NCBI RefSeq assembly: GCF_022815605.1
Contig: NZ_JALGRP010000010.1
Span: forward strand, 1 to 64,000
From: Microbacterium sp. VKM Ac-2923
GTDB lineage: Bacteria; Actinomycetota; Actinomycetes; Actinomycetales; Microbacteriaceae
Length of the DNA stretch: 64,000 bases
Direction: 5' to 3'
Shown here: positions 17,581-26,667 of the stretch, piece by piece
Layout: every line of letters starts with the position of its first letter
Numbering within the stretch: the first letter of the stretch is position 1
Program-made: the position numbers and the translations under genes
The notes under the pieces: model-generated
Databases searched by the model: none
Told to the model about the DNA's origin: nothing
Seen by the model: only the letters and a program-made list of their open reading frames with translations

Positions 17581-18871
17581 GAGCCGCAAGACCCAGCACG
17601 GGTGCCAGTTGGGGAATGGCGTACGCGAGGCTCGCGTCGAGAGCCTCGCCGGTATGCCCCGCGCCTTCGACGACGTACGTCAGCACGGTGAACCCTGCGG
17701 CCTCAGCCGCCGCCGCGTTCGCCTTCTGCCCCGGACCGTAGGTCGTGTCCTCGCTCCCCCACGTGAAGATCGCCAGGTGACCGGCGTAGGTGCCTGCGGG
17801 CGCCGCAGCCATGAGCGCCGAGGGCTTGGCGGCCTGGAAGGCGGTCGCGTTTCCGCCGAACACGTCGGCCACGGTCTGGGCGACATGCTCGGAGCCGGGG
17901 AATTCGTTGCCCATCACGTCGAGGAGCTGACCCCACGTGGCGGGGTACTTCGCCGCGTACGTGGCCGCGCACGAGCCTCCGTTGGAGAAGCCCCCGATCG
18001 TCCAGTACGAGTGATCCGCGATGATGTTGAGGTTCTTCTCGGCCCACTGCGGTACGAGTTCGTTGATGTAGGTCGACACCGCTCCGTACCGGGTGGAGTC
18101 CGCGCACGCCGGGTCCAGGTCGGGAGCGGTCAATTGGTCGACGACGATCGCGATCGGAGCGAGCCCCTTGTTCTGCGCCGCGTACGCGTCGAGTGCCTTT
18201 GCCAGACTTGTCGGATCGGGCGATCCGGGCTGGCCCATCATGAACACGAGCAGCGGCAGAGCAGGTGGGTTGGCGACCTGCGCTGCGGGCGGGAGATAGA
18301 GCGAGGCGTCGCGCGCGGCGTACTGTCCGGTAGGGATCTTGGCGCTCCCGGTCAGCGCGCTCACCGTCCCCTGGGCCGGCATCCCCGCCGGCGGCTCCCA
18401 CCTCTGGTACAACGTCGCGGGATCGCCCGCAGCGGCATCCTGCTGCGGGAGGGAGGCCGGGTCGAGGGCTTGAACGCCCAGGATCGCCGCGAGGTTATGG
18501 GTGACGCCGTAGGCGGCGTTGACACCGAGCGCCCCGGCGAGCAACGCCGCGATCACCGTGACCGCGCCGACTGCACGCCGAGCCCACGGACGACGGCAGA
18601 TGCCGACGATGCCGATGGCCGCGACCGCCACGGCCCCCGCTCCCCACCAGATCGCCGCCCCCGGGAGCGGCCCCTGGAAGGTGTCCATCGCTTCGAGGAT
18701 CTTCGCGACGACGAACATGACCGCACCGGCACCGACGCCGATGACGAGCGTGAGGACGATGCGACGCCGTCGCCACAGGAGGACGGCCACCATTCCGACG
18801 ACGGCGACGCCGACGCTGAGGAGAAGAAAAGGGGAGTCGATCAGCTCGAGCGACAGGATGAATCTGTTCAC
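17570..18871 (-). CDS. membrane-anchored alpha/beta hydrolase (candidate aminoacyl-lipid hydrolase)
   Basis: A 433-aa protein with about four N-terminal membrane helices (residues 1-125) and an extracytoplasmic esterase domain. The nucleophile elbow is GGFSNGGSC, and a C-terminal GAGHTGEALD supplies the probable His. The domain resembles esterase D/antigen-85-like folds. Start GTG 18871 overlaps the stop of the MprF-like gene by 4 nt, implying [13 protein letters not shown] coupling. Aminoacyl-phosphatidylglycerol synthases are paired with deacylating hydrolases in Enterococcus and Corynebacterium. From that precedent I infer that it trims aminoacylated lipids made by its partner. Not demonstrated here. 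Confidence 0.72.
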   Translation of the reverse strand: MNRFILSLELIDSPFLLLSVGVAVVGMVAVLLWRRRRIVLTLVIGVGAGAVMFVVAKILEAMDTFQGPLPGAAIWWGAGAVAVAAIGIVGICRRPWARRAVGAVTVIAALLAGALGVNAAYGVTHNLAAILGVQALDPASLPQQDAAAGDPATLYQRWEPPAGMPAQGTVSALTGSAKIPTGQYAARDASLYLPPAAQVANPPALPLLVFMMGQPGSPDPTSLAKALDAYAAQNKGLAPIAIVVDQLTAPDLDPACADSTRYGAVSTYINELVPQWAEKNLNIIADHSYWTIGGFSNGGSCAATYAAKYPATWGQLLDVMGNEFPGSEHVAQTVADVFGGNATAFQAAKPSALMAAAPAGTYAGHLAIFTWGSEDTTYGPGQKANAAAAEAAGFTVLTYVVEGAGHTGEALDASLAYAIPQLAPVLGLAAPAS

Positions 18872-21381
18872 CGGCGCCCCTCCCAGGCGGTCTTCGCCAG
18901 GGCGACCATCTCCCGCCGCGAGGCGTCGGGCAGGTAGGCGCGTCCGACGGCCGCGCCGATACCGGGCAGTTGCAGCGGATCGCGGTAGGCCAGGGAGAGG
19001 GGACGATAACGCGGACGGAATTTGCCCTTGAACCGGAACAGCGAGGCGAAGCCGTACGCCGGTTCGAGCACCTCCGCCAACCACCGCAGCAGGGCGCGCA
19101 GGGGCGCGGGATCGCCCTCTGCAGCCTCGTCCGGATCGTCGGCGAGGGGGGCACCCGACAGGCTCAGCACCGTGGCGCCTTCCTCTTGCAGGTGCAGGGC
19201 TGCTTTGGCGATGAGGAACTCCATCATGCCGTTGGGCCCGTCGGTGCGACGACGCATGAAATCAAGGGTCCAGCCGGTGATCTCGCCGTCGGTCCAGCTC
19301 GGCATCCAGCTCGTGACCGCCTCGATGCGGTCGTCGGGCCCGACCGCCAGCAGGAGCCGCACCTCGCGGTCGCGCAGCTCGTCGAGCGACCCGAGCGTGA
19401 AGCCCATTTCGGGCAGGGCCCGATCGGCGACCCACTCCTCGTCGATGGCGACCACCTGTGACGCCTGCGACACGCTGAGCTCGTGCCAGCGCGACCAGAC
19501 GGCGGTGAAACCCTCGCGCTCAGCGCGGGTGAGGGGTTGGCGCACCTTCTGCCAGGTCTTTCCGGCGAAGGTCAGTCCCGGCAGATCCATGACCGTCTCG
19601 ACGCCGACCGGCACATGCCGCCACCCCAGGTCGGCGAGATCGTCGAGGGTGTCGGCGTGCACGCTGTAGAACGCCGGAATCCACCCGTGCTCGACGCAGA
19701 AGTCCGTGAAGCCCCGTAGCGCTTCGGGGCGCCGGCCGGCGGGCGCCAGAGGATCCGCGACCGCCAGGGCGACGTCCCCCGAAAGGCGGTAGGCGACCGC
19801 GCACTCGCGGTCGTCGGAGTACCAGTGACGGTTACCCGACCACGTGCCCAGGAACCCCAGGGTGTCGCTCCCCCGCCGCAGCAACTCGCGGTAGCGGCCC
19901 TCGTCGCCCGCGTCGGGACGCTGCACCCGGCGGTACAGCCACAGGATCGAGGCCACGACGATGATCCAGAACAGCACGCCGATCCACTGATAGGCGAAGA
20001 GCGCCGGCCCGCTGTGCGGGAAAGCGGTCGACCCGCCCGGGTGGGTGAACGCCGGCGGCAGGAACCGTCGCAGAGTCACCACCACCAGATCGAGGATGGA
20101 GATGTCGCGATCGAACGCCCGCTTGCCCACCGCCTCGACGACGAACAGCGTCGTGGCGCAGGCGAGGAACGCCAGCGCGAGCACGGTCGCCACCCTACGC
20201 GCGGCCTTCGGCGTCGCGCGCACCGAGAATCGCCGGCGCGCGACGACCAGTGCTGCCGCGAGTGCGAGCGGGATGACCACGCTCGCGATCGCCCACAACA
20301 CGTATTCCGCACCGCTGCCGTCCACCCACGGGTCGATGCGCAGGCGACCGTCGGCGAGGGAGACCACGGGGAGGACAGCGGATGCCACGAGCACGAACAC
20401 CGCGACGACCCACGCCGCGCGACGGCCTTGGCGCAGGCCCCACGCGGCGACGAGCAGCAGGACGAGCGGCGTGATGGCCAGCAGAGCGGGGCCCGCGCCG
20501 CGGGTCATCAGCAGCGCGACCTGCTCGTCGCAGACGGATGCCGCGACCGTCGCGCACTGGGAGAGGACTTCCTCGTCGTACTGGGTATAGGCGTCGACGA
20601 CCAGCGAGAGCGGGCCTCGCCCGCCGCCGCTGATCAGCGCCACGATCGGTCCGCTGCCGACGAGGGCCACGAGCAGCGCCAACAGCGTCCGGATCTCACG
20701 GGTCGAGCTGCGATGCCATGACCGGCGCTCACGGCCTCGGGCGAGGACGGCGCCGACGGCGAGGCCGATCGCCGCGGCCGTGAGGCGATACCAGGAATCC
20801 GCGTCGCCGGCGTAGAGGGCGAAGAGGGAGAGCAGCGCGAACCCCACCAGTCGCAGGCGTCGGCGCCACAGAGTCGTCGCGAACGCCGACGCCGCCATGA
20901 CCGCACCGGCGATGGGGGTCGTCGGGTCGAGCACGGGGACCTCGGCCGCGACGACGGGCCGCAGGTCGGTCAGCGTCCAGGCCGCGGCGTGGAAGCCGAT
21001 TCCCACGAGCAACCCCGCCAGTCCCGTCACCGCCAGCAGCACCGCCGTGCGTCGGGATCCCAGCAGTCGCTCGCTGTAGGCGAGCACCGTGAGGGCCAGC
21101 AGCACGGATGCCGCGGCATCCACCGCCGAGTCCGGCACGACGAGCGCGGTGAGCACCGTCCACCACCGACCGCTCGCGAACGTAGCCAGCGGCCCGGCTC
21201 CCCAGGCGAAGGCCCCCTGGTCGTTCCACAGCGATCCGGCCGCCGCCGCGGCGGCGAGCACGATGACGGCCGTGCTGACGGCGACGGGGTTGCGGGCCAG
21301 ATATCGACGGAGGTACGGCCCCACCGCGCGCAGACGCGACGAAGGACGCGCGCCGGGCGCGGGTGGTTCTGTTTCGGACAT
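18868..21381 (-). CDS. MprF-like aminoacyl-lipid synthase (DUF2156)
   Basis: An 837-aa membrane protein. The N-terminal part has about 12-14 hydrophobic segments (residues 30-480), including a rhomboid-like stretch (FASGRWWTVLTALVVPDS). The C-terminal DUF2156/GNAT-like catalytic domain (about 500-837) shows LGFLGTWSGNRHWYSDDREC, AVADPLAPAGR, GWTLDFMRRRTDGPNGMMEF and RFKGKFRPRYRPLSLAY, as in phosphatidylglycerol lysyl/alanyltransferases. It uses aminoacyl-tRNA at the cytoplasmic face to aminoacylate lipids, altering surface charge. The amino acid cannot be read from sequence. TAGGCT lies 7 nt before ATG 21381. Confidence 0.85.
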   Translation of the reverse strand: MSETEPPAPGARPSSRLRAVGPYLRRYLARNPVAVSTAVIVLAAAAAAGSLWNDQGAFAWGAGPLATFASGRWWTVLTALVVPDSAVDAAASVLLALTVLAYSERLLGSRRTAVLLAVTGLAGLLVGIGFHAAAWTLTDLRPVVAAEVPVLDPTTPIAGAVMAASAFATTLWRRRLRLVGFALLSLFALYAGDADSWYRLTAAAIGLAVGAVLARGRERRSWHRSSTREIRTLLALLVALVGSGPIVALISGGGRGPLSLVVDAYTQYDEEVLSQCATVAASVCDEQVALLMTRGAGPALLAITPLVLLLVAAWGLRQGRRAAWVVAVFVLVASAVLPVVSLADGRLRIDPWVDGSGAEYVLWAIASVVIPLALAAALVVARRRFSVRATPKAARRVATVLALAFLACATTLFVVEAVGKRAFDRDISILDLVVVTLRRFLPPAFTHPGGSTAFPHSGPALFAYQWIGVLFWIIVVASILWLYRRVQRPDAGDEGRYRELLRRGSDTLGFLGTWSGNRHWYSDDRECAVAYRLSGDVALAVADPLAPAGRRPEALRGFTDFCVEHGWIPAFYSVHADTLDDLADLGWRHVPVGVETVMDLPGLTFAGKTWQKVRQPLTRAEREGFTAVWSRWHELSVSQASQVVAIDEEWVADRALPEMGFTLGSLDELRDREVRLLLAVGPDDRIEAVTSWMPSWTDGEITGWTLDFMRRRTDGPNGMMEFLIAKAALHLQEEGATVLSLSGAPLADDPDEAAEGDPAPLRALLRWLAEVLEPAYGFASLFRFKGKFRPRYRPLSLAYRDPLQLPGIGAAVGRAYLPDASRREMVALAKTAWEGRR

Positions 21382-21388
21382 CGGCGAA

Positions 21389-21394
21389 AGCCTA
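21389..21394 (-). promoter_or_regulatory. -10 box, leaderless start of MprF-like gene
   Basis: TAGGCT on the minus strand, 7 nt before the ATG. Confidence 0.55.
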
Positions 21395-21417
21395 TGAGCA
21401 AAGACGCTCTCGCGGAG

Positions 21418-22722
21418 TCAATACCAGATGTCGAGGAGCGGAGTCATAACGGGCGCAAAAGTCCGGTCGATCGCCGACAGCACGCGGGGCTGACCCGATG
21501 CGAGTCCGGCGGTCGCCAATTCGGTGACGCGTACGCCGCCGAGGAGGAGGGACCCCAGGGCATTGACGGTCATCTCGACGTCGACCGTGTCGGCTGCAGA
21601 GACCGGCTCGACGACGGCCTCCCCCTCATCGTCGATACGGACGTTCCACGCGCCGTCGGCGAATCCGAGCGGGTCGGTCACCCGGATCACGACGCTCAAC
21701 GGTGCGCTGTAGGAGCGCGAGGCGAGGGCGCCGGGCACGTCGAGGACCCGCAGCCACTGATGGTCGGTGAGCGTTGCGGTCACCGCGCGGCGGTCGGCCA
21801 CCATCCACTGCACGGGCGGAACCGGGTCCTGCAGGCGCGCCGTCACCTTGGCGACGAGGTCGTGCTCGAGGACGAAACGCCACAGCGACGCGTACGCCTC
21901 CGAGGAGTCCGCGAAGAGCGCGCGCACGTCGAGTTCGTGCGTCGTGAAGTCGTTGCGATCGGCGATCGTGTAGACGACGATGCCCCGCTCGACGCCCGCG
22001 GTGTCGCGGTACGCCACGGCGCGCACCTTGTCGCCCTCTTTGTCACCGGGAGCCGTGCCCGCGACCCCACGCCAGCGGCCGTCCCACCCCGGAACCGCCC
22101 CTGGCCGCTGCCGACGCACGCGCTCGTGCACGGCGGCGATGCGCCCGGCGATGGCGTCGCGGGGCACGAAGTCGAGGCGCCCCGGCCCGACCGGGCCCGT
22201 CCATCGCGCTCGTCCGGTGTCGATCTCGACGTCGGACGCCCAGGTCGCCGGGGAGAATCCCCACCGGCCGTAGATCGTGGCCTCGGTGACGGTGAGCCCG
22301 GCGAGGGCGAACCCGGCGTCCGCGGCGGTGCGCAGTTCGCCGCCGAGCATCGCCCGCGCGATCCCCCGGCGACGGTGGGTCGGCGCGACCGCGACGGCGC
22401 TGATGGCCCACATCCCGGTCTGCCGCCCGGGCGAGGTGGTGAGTTCGGTCGCCCACGAATCGACCGTGCCGACCGGCACCTCGGGTTCCACGCCGCCGCG
22501 GTCGTACACGGCGGTGAGTCGGCGGGTGCGGAGGGTCAGGCGCGCGTTCTCCGACTCGTCGTCGGTGGGCTCCCCCGCCAGAAAGCCGCGGACGACGGCC
22601 CGCTGGAACGGACGGTAGGAGTCGCCGTCGGCATCCACCCGGGCGTACTCGAGCCCTGAGGCCGCGAGTTGATCGGCGGAGGTCTGGTCGAGGGGCAGCG
22701 TCAGGGTGTCGATGGATGCCAT
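21418..22722 (-). CDS. Eis-like GNAT N-acetyltransferase
   Basis: A 434-aa tripartite acetyltransferase of the Eis family: an N-terminal GNAT domain (AISAVAVAPTHRRRGIARAML is the acetyl-CoA site, about residues 107-127), a second GNAT-like domain, and a C-terminal SCP2-like domain. It ends in an aromatic residue (LLDIWY); in Eis the terminal carboxylate takes part in catalysis. Mycobacterial Eis acetylates aminoglycosides and other amines; relatives acetylate lysines or peptides. The substrate here is unknown. TAGGCT lies exactly 6 nt before the ATG, so the transcript is probably leaderless. Confidence 0.85.
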   Translation of the reverse strand: MASIDTLTLPLDQTSADQLAASGLEYARVDADGDSYRPFQRAVVRGFLAGEPTDDESENARLTLRTRRLTAVYDRGGVEPEVPVGTVDSWATELTTSPGRQTGMWAISAVAVAPTHRRRGIARAMLGGELRTAADAGFALAGLTVTEATIYGRWGFSPATWASDVEIDTGRARWTGPVGPGRLDFVPRDAIAGRIAAVHERVRRQRPGAVPGWDGRWRGVAGTAPGDKEGDKVRAVAYRDTAGVERGIVVYTIADRNDFTTHELDVRALFADSSEAYASLWRFVLEHDLVAKVTARLQDPVPPVQWMVADRRAVTATLTDHQWLRVLDVPGALASRSYSAPLSVVIRVTDPLGFADGAWNVRIDDEGEAVVEPVSAADTVDVEMTVNALGSLLLGGVRVTELATAGLASGQPRVLSAIDRTFAPVMTPLLDIWY

Positions 22723-22728
22723 GGTCCC

Positions 22729-22734
22729 AGCCTA
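22729..22734 (-). promoter_or_regulatory. -10 box, leaderless start of eis-like gene
   Basis: TAGGCT on the minus strand, 6 nt before the ATG. Confidence 0.6.
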
Positions 22735-22774
22735 GGGACCACCTCCGACACGCGCCCGACGGCGCCTGCCGGTG

Positions 22775-23017
22775 TCAGTGGGTCGCTTGGATGGCGCGCA
22801 GGCGCGAGAGCACCTGGTCGCGGAGTTCGTCGGGAGCGGTCTCTTTGCACGCCCGCGCGACCACATCGGTCAGGGTTCGTGCCACGAGGGCTTCGTCCTG
22901 GCATCCGGGGCAGTTCTCGAGGTGTTCGCGGATGTCCTTCGCCTCGGTCTTGCAGACCTCGTTGCGGAGGTATTCCTCCAGATCGCGCCGTGCCTTGTCG
23001 CAGCCGCAGTCGCTCAT
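22775..23017 (-). CDS. rsrA: thiol-redox anti-sigma factor RsrA/RshA
   Basis: An 80-aa zinc-associated anti-sigma factor. The HxxxCxxC motif is present as His32, Cys36, Cys39 ([10 protein letters not shown]), with extra N-terminal Cys4 and Cys6. In Streptomyces RsrA and mycobacterial RshA these residues bind zinc and form a disulfide under oxidative stress, releasing SigR/SigH. The ATG overlaps the sigR stop by 4 nt, typical of coupled sigma/anti-sigma pairs. It is too small for other family confusion. Confidence 0.92.
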   Translation of the reverse strand: MSDCGCDKARRDLEEYLRNEVCKTEAKDIREHLENCPGCQDEALVARTLTDVVARACKETAPDELRDQVLSRLRAIQATH

Positions 23018-23697
23018 TTCTTCTCTCCCGTCGCGGCCGTGATGCCGCGCTCCTTGGCGTAGTCCGACAGCAGGTCGCGCAGCAGCCGCCGGCCGCGGTG
23101 CAGACGGCTCATGACCGTACCGATCGGGGTTTTCATGATGTCGGCGATCTCCTGGTACGCGAAGCCCTCGACGTCGGCGAGGTACACCGCCATCCGGAAA
23201 TCCTCGGGGATCGACTGCAGGGCGTCCTTGACGACGGATGCCGGCATGTGATCGATCGCTTCGGCCTCGGCCGAACGGGCGCTGCTCGCGGTGGTCGACT
23301 CGGCACCGCCGAGCTGCCAGTCCTCGAGATCGTCGATGGCGCTCTGATAGGGCTCGCGCTGCTTCTTGCGGTACGTATTGATGTACGTGTTCGTCAGGAT
23401 GCGGTAGAGCCACGCCTTCAGGTTCGTGCCCTGCGTGAACGTCGCCCACGAGCCGAAGGCCTTCACGAAGGTCTCCTGCACGAGGTCGGCTGCGTCGGCG
23501 GGGTTGCGCGTCATCCGCATGGCCGCGGCGTAGAGCTGGTCCATGAAGGGCAGAGCCTGCTCTTCGAACTGTGCGCGCGGCTCGACCTGCGAGCCCGCTT
23601 CTGCGGTGTCGTCCATCGCGCGCCAGTCTACGTCGAGCGTGTCGAACGCCGCCGAGATGCTCGCCGATGGGCTGTCGAGCTCGAGAAGTGCGGTCAC
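23014..23697 (-). CDS. sigR: ECF sigma factor SigR/SigH
   Basis: A 227-aa group 4 sigma factor. Region 2 includes [20 protein letters not shown] and [24 protein letters not shown]. Region 4 includes [26 protein letters not shown] and [15 protein letters not shown]. An N-terminal extension of about 45 residues precedes region 2. It directs the thiol-oxidative stress regulon with RsrA as its antagonist. Start GTG 23697 has AAAGGGG 7 nt upstream. A textbook SigR-type promoter lies directly upstream, inside the start of divergent aroA, indicating positive autoregulation. Confidence 0.94.
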   Translation of the reverse strand: MTALLELDSPSASISAAFDTLDVDWRAMDDTAEAGSQVEPRAQFEEQALPFMDQLYAAAMRMTRNPADAADLVQETFVKAFGSWATFTQGTNLKAWLYRILTNTYINTYRKKQREPYQSAIDDLEDWQLGGAESTTASSARSAEAEAIDHMPASVVKDALQSIPEDFRMAVYLADVEGFAYQEIADIMKTPIGTVMSRLHRGRRLLRDLLSDYAKERGITAATGEKK

Positions 23698-23714
23698 GTG
23701 TCGTCCCCTTTCAG

Positions 23715-23720
23715 TAGGCT
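23715..23720 (+). promoter_or_regulatory. -10 box, leaderless start of aroA
   Basis: TAGGCT, 8 nt before the aroA ATG. It overlaps the sigR transcription start region on the other strand. Confidence 0.55.
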
Positions 23721-23723
23721 AGG

Positions 23724-23749
23724 AACCGATGACTCCGCTCGGATATTCC
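23724..23749 (-). promoter_or_regulatory. SigR-dependent autoregulatory promoter
   Basis: On the minus strand GGAAT (23745-23749) and GTT (23724-23726) are separated by exactly 18 nt, the known SigR/SigH consensus GGAAT-N18-GTT. It overlaps the aroA start codon and its first codons. Confidence 0.82.
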
Positions 23750-25069
23750 CCTCCCGCCGCCACTCCTCGCGGCGCGTGGGACGCGCCCGTCGCCGTCGGC
23801 CCCGTCGACGCCACGGTCACCGTGCCGGGCTCGAAGTCGTTGACCAATCGCGAGCTCGTCCTCGCGGCGATCGCCGACGGCCCCGGCACGTTGCACTCTC
23901 CGTTGCACTCCGACGACTCCGCCCGCATGATCGACGCCCTGCGCGCGCTGGGCGTGGGGATCGACGAGATCGACACCGACTCCCCCTTCGGTGCCGACCT
24001 CCTGGTGACCCCGCCCTCCTCGTTCATCGGCGGCACCACGGTCGACTGCGGCCAGGCCGGCACGGTCATGCGCTTCGTCGCCCCCCTCGCGGGCTTCGCC
24101 CGCGGCGACGTCCACGTCACGGCCCACGAGAGCGCGCTGCACCGCCCCATGGGCGCGATGATCCGTGCCCTACGCGACGTGGGTGTCGACATCGACGACG
24201 GCGGTCATTGGGCGCTGCCCTTCTCCGTGCGCGGGCACGGCCACGTCCGCGGCGGCGAGGTCGAGATCGACGCCAGCCAGTCGAGTCAGTTCGTCTCGGG
24301 CCTGCTTCTGGCAGCTCCCCGCTTCGATGTGGGTCTGCGACTCCGGCACGTGGGTTCGCGGCTGCCCAGCATTCCGCACATCGACATGACCGTCGAGGCG
24401 CTCGCGCACCGCGCGGTCCATGTCGAACGTCCGGCTCCGGGCGAATGGATCGTGCCGGCGGGTCCGGTGCGGGCGAAAGACGTCGCGATCGAGCCCGACC
24501 TCTCGAACGCCTCGCCGTTCCTCGCGGCGGCAATGGTCACGGGCGGCTCGGTCACGGTCACCGGCTGGCCCCTTCACAGCACCCAGCCCGGCGCCCTCCT
24601 CGTCGACATCCTCGCCGAGATGGGCGCGCGCGTCAGTCGCCGCGGCGGCGCTCTCACCGTCGCCGCCGGTGAGGACGGCATCCTGGGTGTCGAGCTCGAC
24701 CTCTCCGCCGCCGGAGAACTGGCTCCGACCCTCTTCGGTCTGGCCGCGTTCGCCGACGGCCCCACGACCCTGCACGGGATCGGCCATATCCGCGGCCACG
24801 AGACCGATCGCATCGCCGCCCTCGTCGGCAACCTCCGTTCGCTCGGTGGCGAGGCGCACGAGCTCGCCGACGGCATCCGCATCGTTCCCCGCCCCCTGCG
24901 GGGCGGCGAGTGGAAAGCCCATCACGACCACCGTCTGGCCACGACGGGTGCCCTCATCGGCCTCCGCGTACCCGGCGTGCACATCGACGACATCGGCACC
25001 ACGGCCAAGACCCTCCCCCAGTTCGCCGCCCTCTGGCACGCCATGCTGGGCCCGGATGCCGCGGTCTGA
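23729..25069 (+). CDS. aroA: 3-phosphoshikimate 1-carboxyvinyltransferase (EPSP synthase)
   Basis: A 446-aa EPSP synthase, sixth step of the shikimate pathway. Family motifs are VPGSKSLTNRELVLAAIADG (PEP/shikimate binding), DCGQAGTVMRFVAPLAGF, SQSSQFVSGLLLAAPRF, IEPDLSNASPFLAAAM, RGHETDRIAALV and HHDHRLATTGALIGL. In the first motif, Thr-Asn-Arg (TNR) holds a substrate-binding Arg. Start ATG 23729 lies 31 nt from the divergent sigR start. It heads an apparent aroA-rsgA-bcp operon, conserved with mycobacteria (aroA next to rsgA). Confidence 0.96.
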   Translation: MTPLGYSPPAATPRGAWDAPVAVGPVDATVTVPGSKSLTNRELVLAAIADGPGTLHSPLHSDDSARMIDALRALGVGIDEIDTDSPFGADLLVTPPSSFIGGTTVDCGQAGTVMRFVAPLAGFARGDVHVTAHESALHRPMGAMIRALRDVGVDIDDGGHWALPFSVRGHGHVRGGEVEIDASQSSQFVSGLLLAAPRFDVGLRLRHVGSRLPSIPHIDMTVEALAHRAVHVERPAPGEWIVPAGPVRAKDVAIEPDLSNASPFLAAAMVTGGSVTVTGWPLHSTQPGALLVDILAEMGARVSRRGGALTVAAGEDGILGVELDLSAAGELAPTLFGLAAFADGPTTLHGIGHIRGHETDRIAALVGNLRSLGGEAHELADGIRIVPRPLRGGEWKAHHDHRLATTGALIGLRVPGVHIDDIGTTAKTLPQFAALWHAMLGPDAAV

Positions 25070-25089
25070 CGCGTGAGCAGGACTGACGC

Positions 25090-26151
25090 GTGAGCTGGCT
25101 CGACGACACCGACGACGACGACGATCTCGCCTACGACGAGTCGTCGATCCGATCGAGGCCCAACCCCAAGGCGAACCGCCCCCGCACCAAGCGCCGCCCG
25201 GCCCACGCCGACGCACAGATCGTCCGCGTGCTGGGAGTCGACCGCGGCCGCTACACCGTGCTCGCGGACGAAGACGGACCCGATGAGCGCCGCGTGCTCG
25301 TCACCCGAGCCCGTGAGTTGCGTAAACAACCCATCGTCAACGGCGACCGCGCGCGCGCGGTCGGCGATCTGTCGGGCGACGAGGGCACGCTCGGTCGGAT
25401 CGTCGGGATCGAGGACCGTACGTCGTTGCTGCGTCGCAGCGCCGACGACACCGACCAGGTCGAGCGGGTGATCGTCGCCAACGCCGACCAGATGTTGATC
25501 GTGGTCGCCGCGGCCGACCCCGAGCCCCGCGAGCGACTCGTCGATCGATACCTCGTCGCCGCCCTGGATGCCGGCATGCGTCCCCTGCTCGTGGTGACCA
25601 AGACCGACCTAGCCGATCCGACCGAGTTCCTCTCGCACTTCGACGGTATCGACCTGCGCGTTTTCACGAGTGCGCAAGAGGCCATGCCGCTCGATGAGAT
25701 CGGGCAGGCGATCGCCGGGCACGCCACCGTCTTCGTCGGTCACTCGGGTGTCGGGAAATCCACCCTCGTCAACGCCCTGACCGGCTCGGAGCGCGCCATC
25801 GGACACGTCAACGTCGTGACCGGGCGAGGACGCCACACGTCGTCGTCGGCGGTGTCGTTGCGCTATCGCGGTCCCGCCGGCTCGGGCTGGGTCATCGACA
25901 CCCCGGGTGTGCGCTCGTTCGGCCTCGGGCATGTGAATCCCGCCCACGTGCTCGGCGCGTTCACGGACCTCGCCGAGGTCGCCGAAGACTGCCCGCGCGG
26001 CTGCACCCACCTGCCCGATGCGCCGGACTGCGCGATCGCCGAGGCGGTGGCATCCGGTCGCCTGGGCCCGGGAGCGGCGGCTCGCCTCGACTCACTGCAT
26101 CGTCTGCTGACCACGTTCCAAGCGATCGAGCGTTCTAGGCTGGAGGGGTGA
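25090..26151 (+). CDS. rsgA: ribosome small-subunit biogenesis GTPase RsgA
   Basis: A 353-aa circularly permuted GTPase that checks 30S maturation. After an acidic N terminus (DDTDDDDDLAYDE) and a charged tail comes an OB-like domain. The G motifs appear in permuted order: G4 TKTD, then G1 GHSGVGKSTLVNALTG, then G3 DTPGVRSFGL. The C-terminal zinc knuckle region has CPRGCTHLPDAPDC. Start GTG 25090 lies 20 nt after aroA. It overlaps bcp by 4 nt and carries the bcp promoter in its 3' end. Confidence 0.95.
   Translation: MSWLDDTDDDDDLAYDESSIRSRPNPKANRPRTKRRPAHADAQIVRVLGVDRGRYTVLADEDGPDERRVLVTRARELRKQPIVNGDRARAVGDLSGDEGTLGRIVGIEDRTSLLRRSADDTDQVERVIVANADQMLIVVAAADPEPRERLVDRYLVAALDAGMRPLLVVTKTDLADPTEFLSHFDGIDLRVFTSAQEAMPLDEIGQAIAGHATVFVGHSGVGKSTLVNALTGSERAIGHVNVVTGRGRHTSSSAVSLRYRGPAGSGWVIDTPGVRSFGLGHVNPAHVLGAFTDLAEVAEDCPRGCTHLPDAPDCAIAEAVASGRLGPGAAARLDSLHRLLTTFQAIERSRLEG
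26136..26141 (+). promoter_or_regulatory. internal -10 box, leaderless start of bcp
   Basis: TAGGCT, 6 nt before the bcp GTG, inside the rsgA coding end. It would allow bcp transcription apart from the operon. Confidence 0.55.
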
Positions 26152-26621
26152 CGAACCTCGACAAGGGCGACACCGCCCCCGACTTCACCCTGCTCGACCA
26201 AGACGAGCACCCCGTCTCGCTGAGCGATTTCCGCGGCCGCCGGGTGATCCTCTACTTCTATCCCGCGGCTCAGACCCCCGGGTGCACGACGCAGGCGTGC
26301 GACTTCCGCGACAGCCTCGCGTCGCTGCAGGGCGCCGGGTACACCGTGCTCGGTCTCTCCCGCGACACCCCCGAGAAGCTGCGGGCGTTCCGCGACAGCG
26401 ACGGTCTCACCTTCCCCCTGCTCAGCGACCCCGAGCACACCGTGCACGAGGCATACGGCGCGTGGGGCGAGAAGCAGAACTACGGCAAGACGGTGACCGG
26501 CGTGCTGCGCTCCACCTTCGTCGTCGACGAAGACGGCAAGATCGTCGAGGCGCTCTACAACGTCAAGGCCACCGGCCACGTCGCGCGCCTGCGCAAGACG
26601 CTCGGTCTCGCCACCGTCTGA
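26148..26621 (+). CDS. bcp: thioredoxin-dependent peroxiredoxin Bcp/PrxQ
   Basis: A 157-aa peroxiredoxin reducing H2O2 and organic peroxides in the cytosol. The peroxidatic Cys46 and resolving Cys51 sit in YPAAQTPGCTTQACDFRD, the atypical two-Cys helix arrangement of PrxQ. SEQ features YFYPA, GLSRDTPEKLRAF and FPLLSD are typical. Start GTG 26148 overlaps the rsgA stop (GTGA). Proximity to sigR fits a peroxide-defence neighbourhood, but no SigR-type promoter was seen directly upstream. Confidence 0.95.
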   Translation: MTNLDKGDTAPDFTLLDQDEHPVSLSDFRGRRVILYFYPAAQTPGCTTQACDFRDSLASLQGAGYTVLGLSRDTPEKLRAFRDSDGLTFPLLSDPEHTVHEAYGAWGEKQNYGKTVTGVLRSTFVVDEDGKIVEALYNVKATGHVARLRKTLGLATV

Positions 26622-26667
26622 CGCCTGCCCGCCCTCGGCCCCGCACACCGCGCGGGCGACCTTCATC

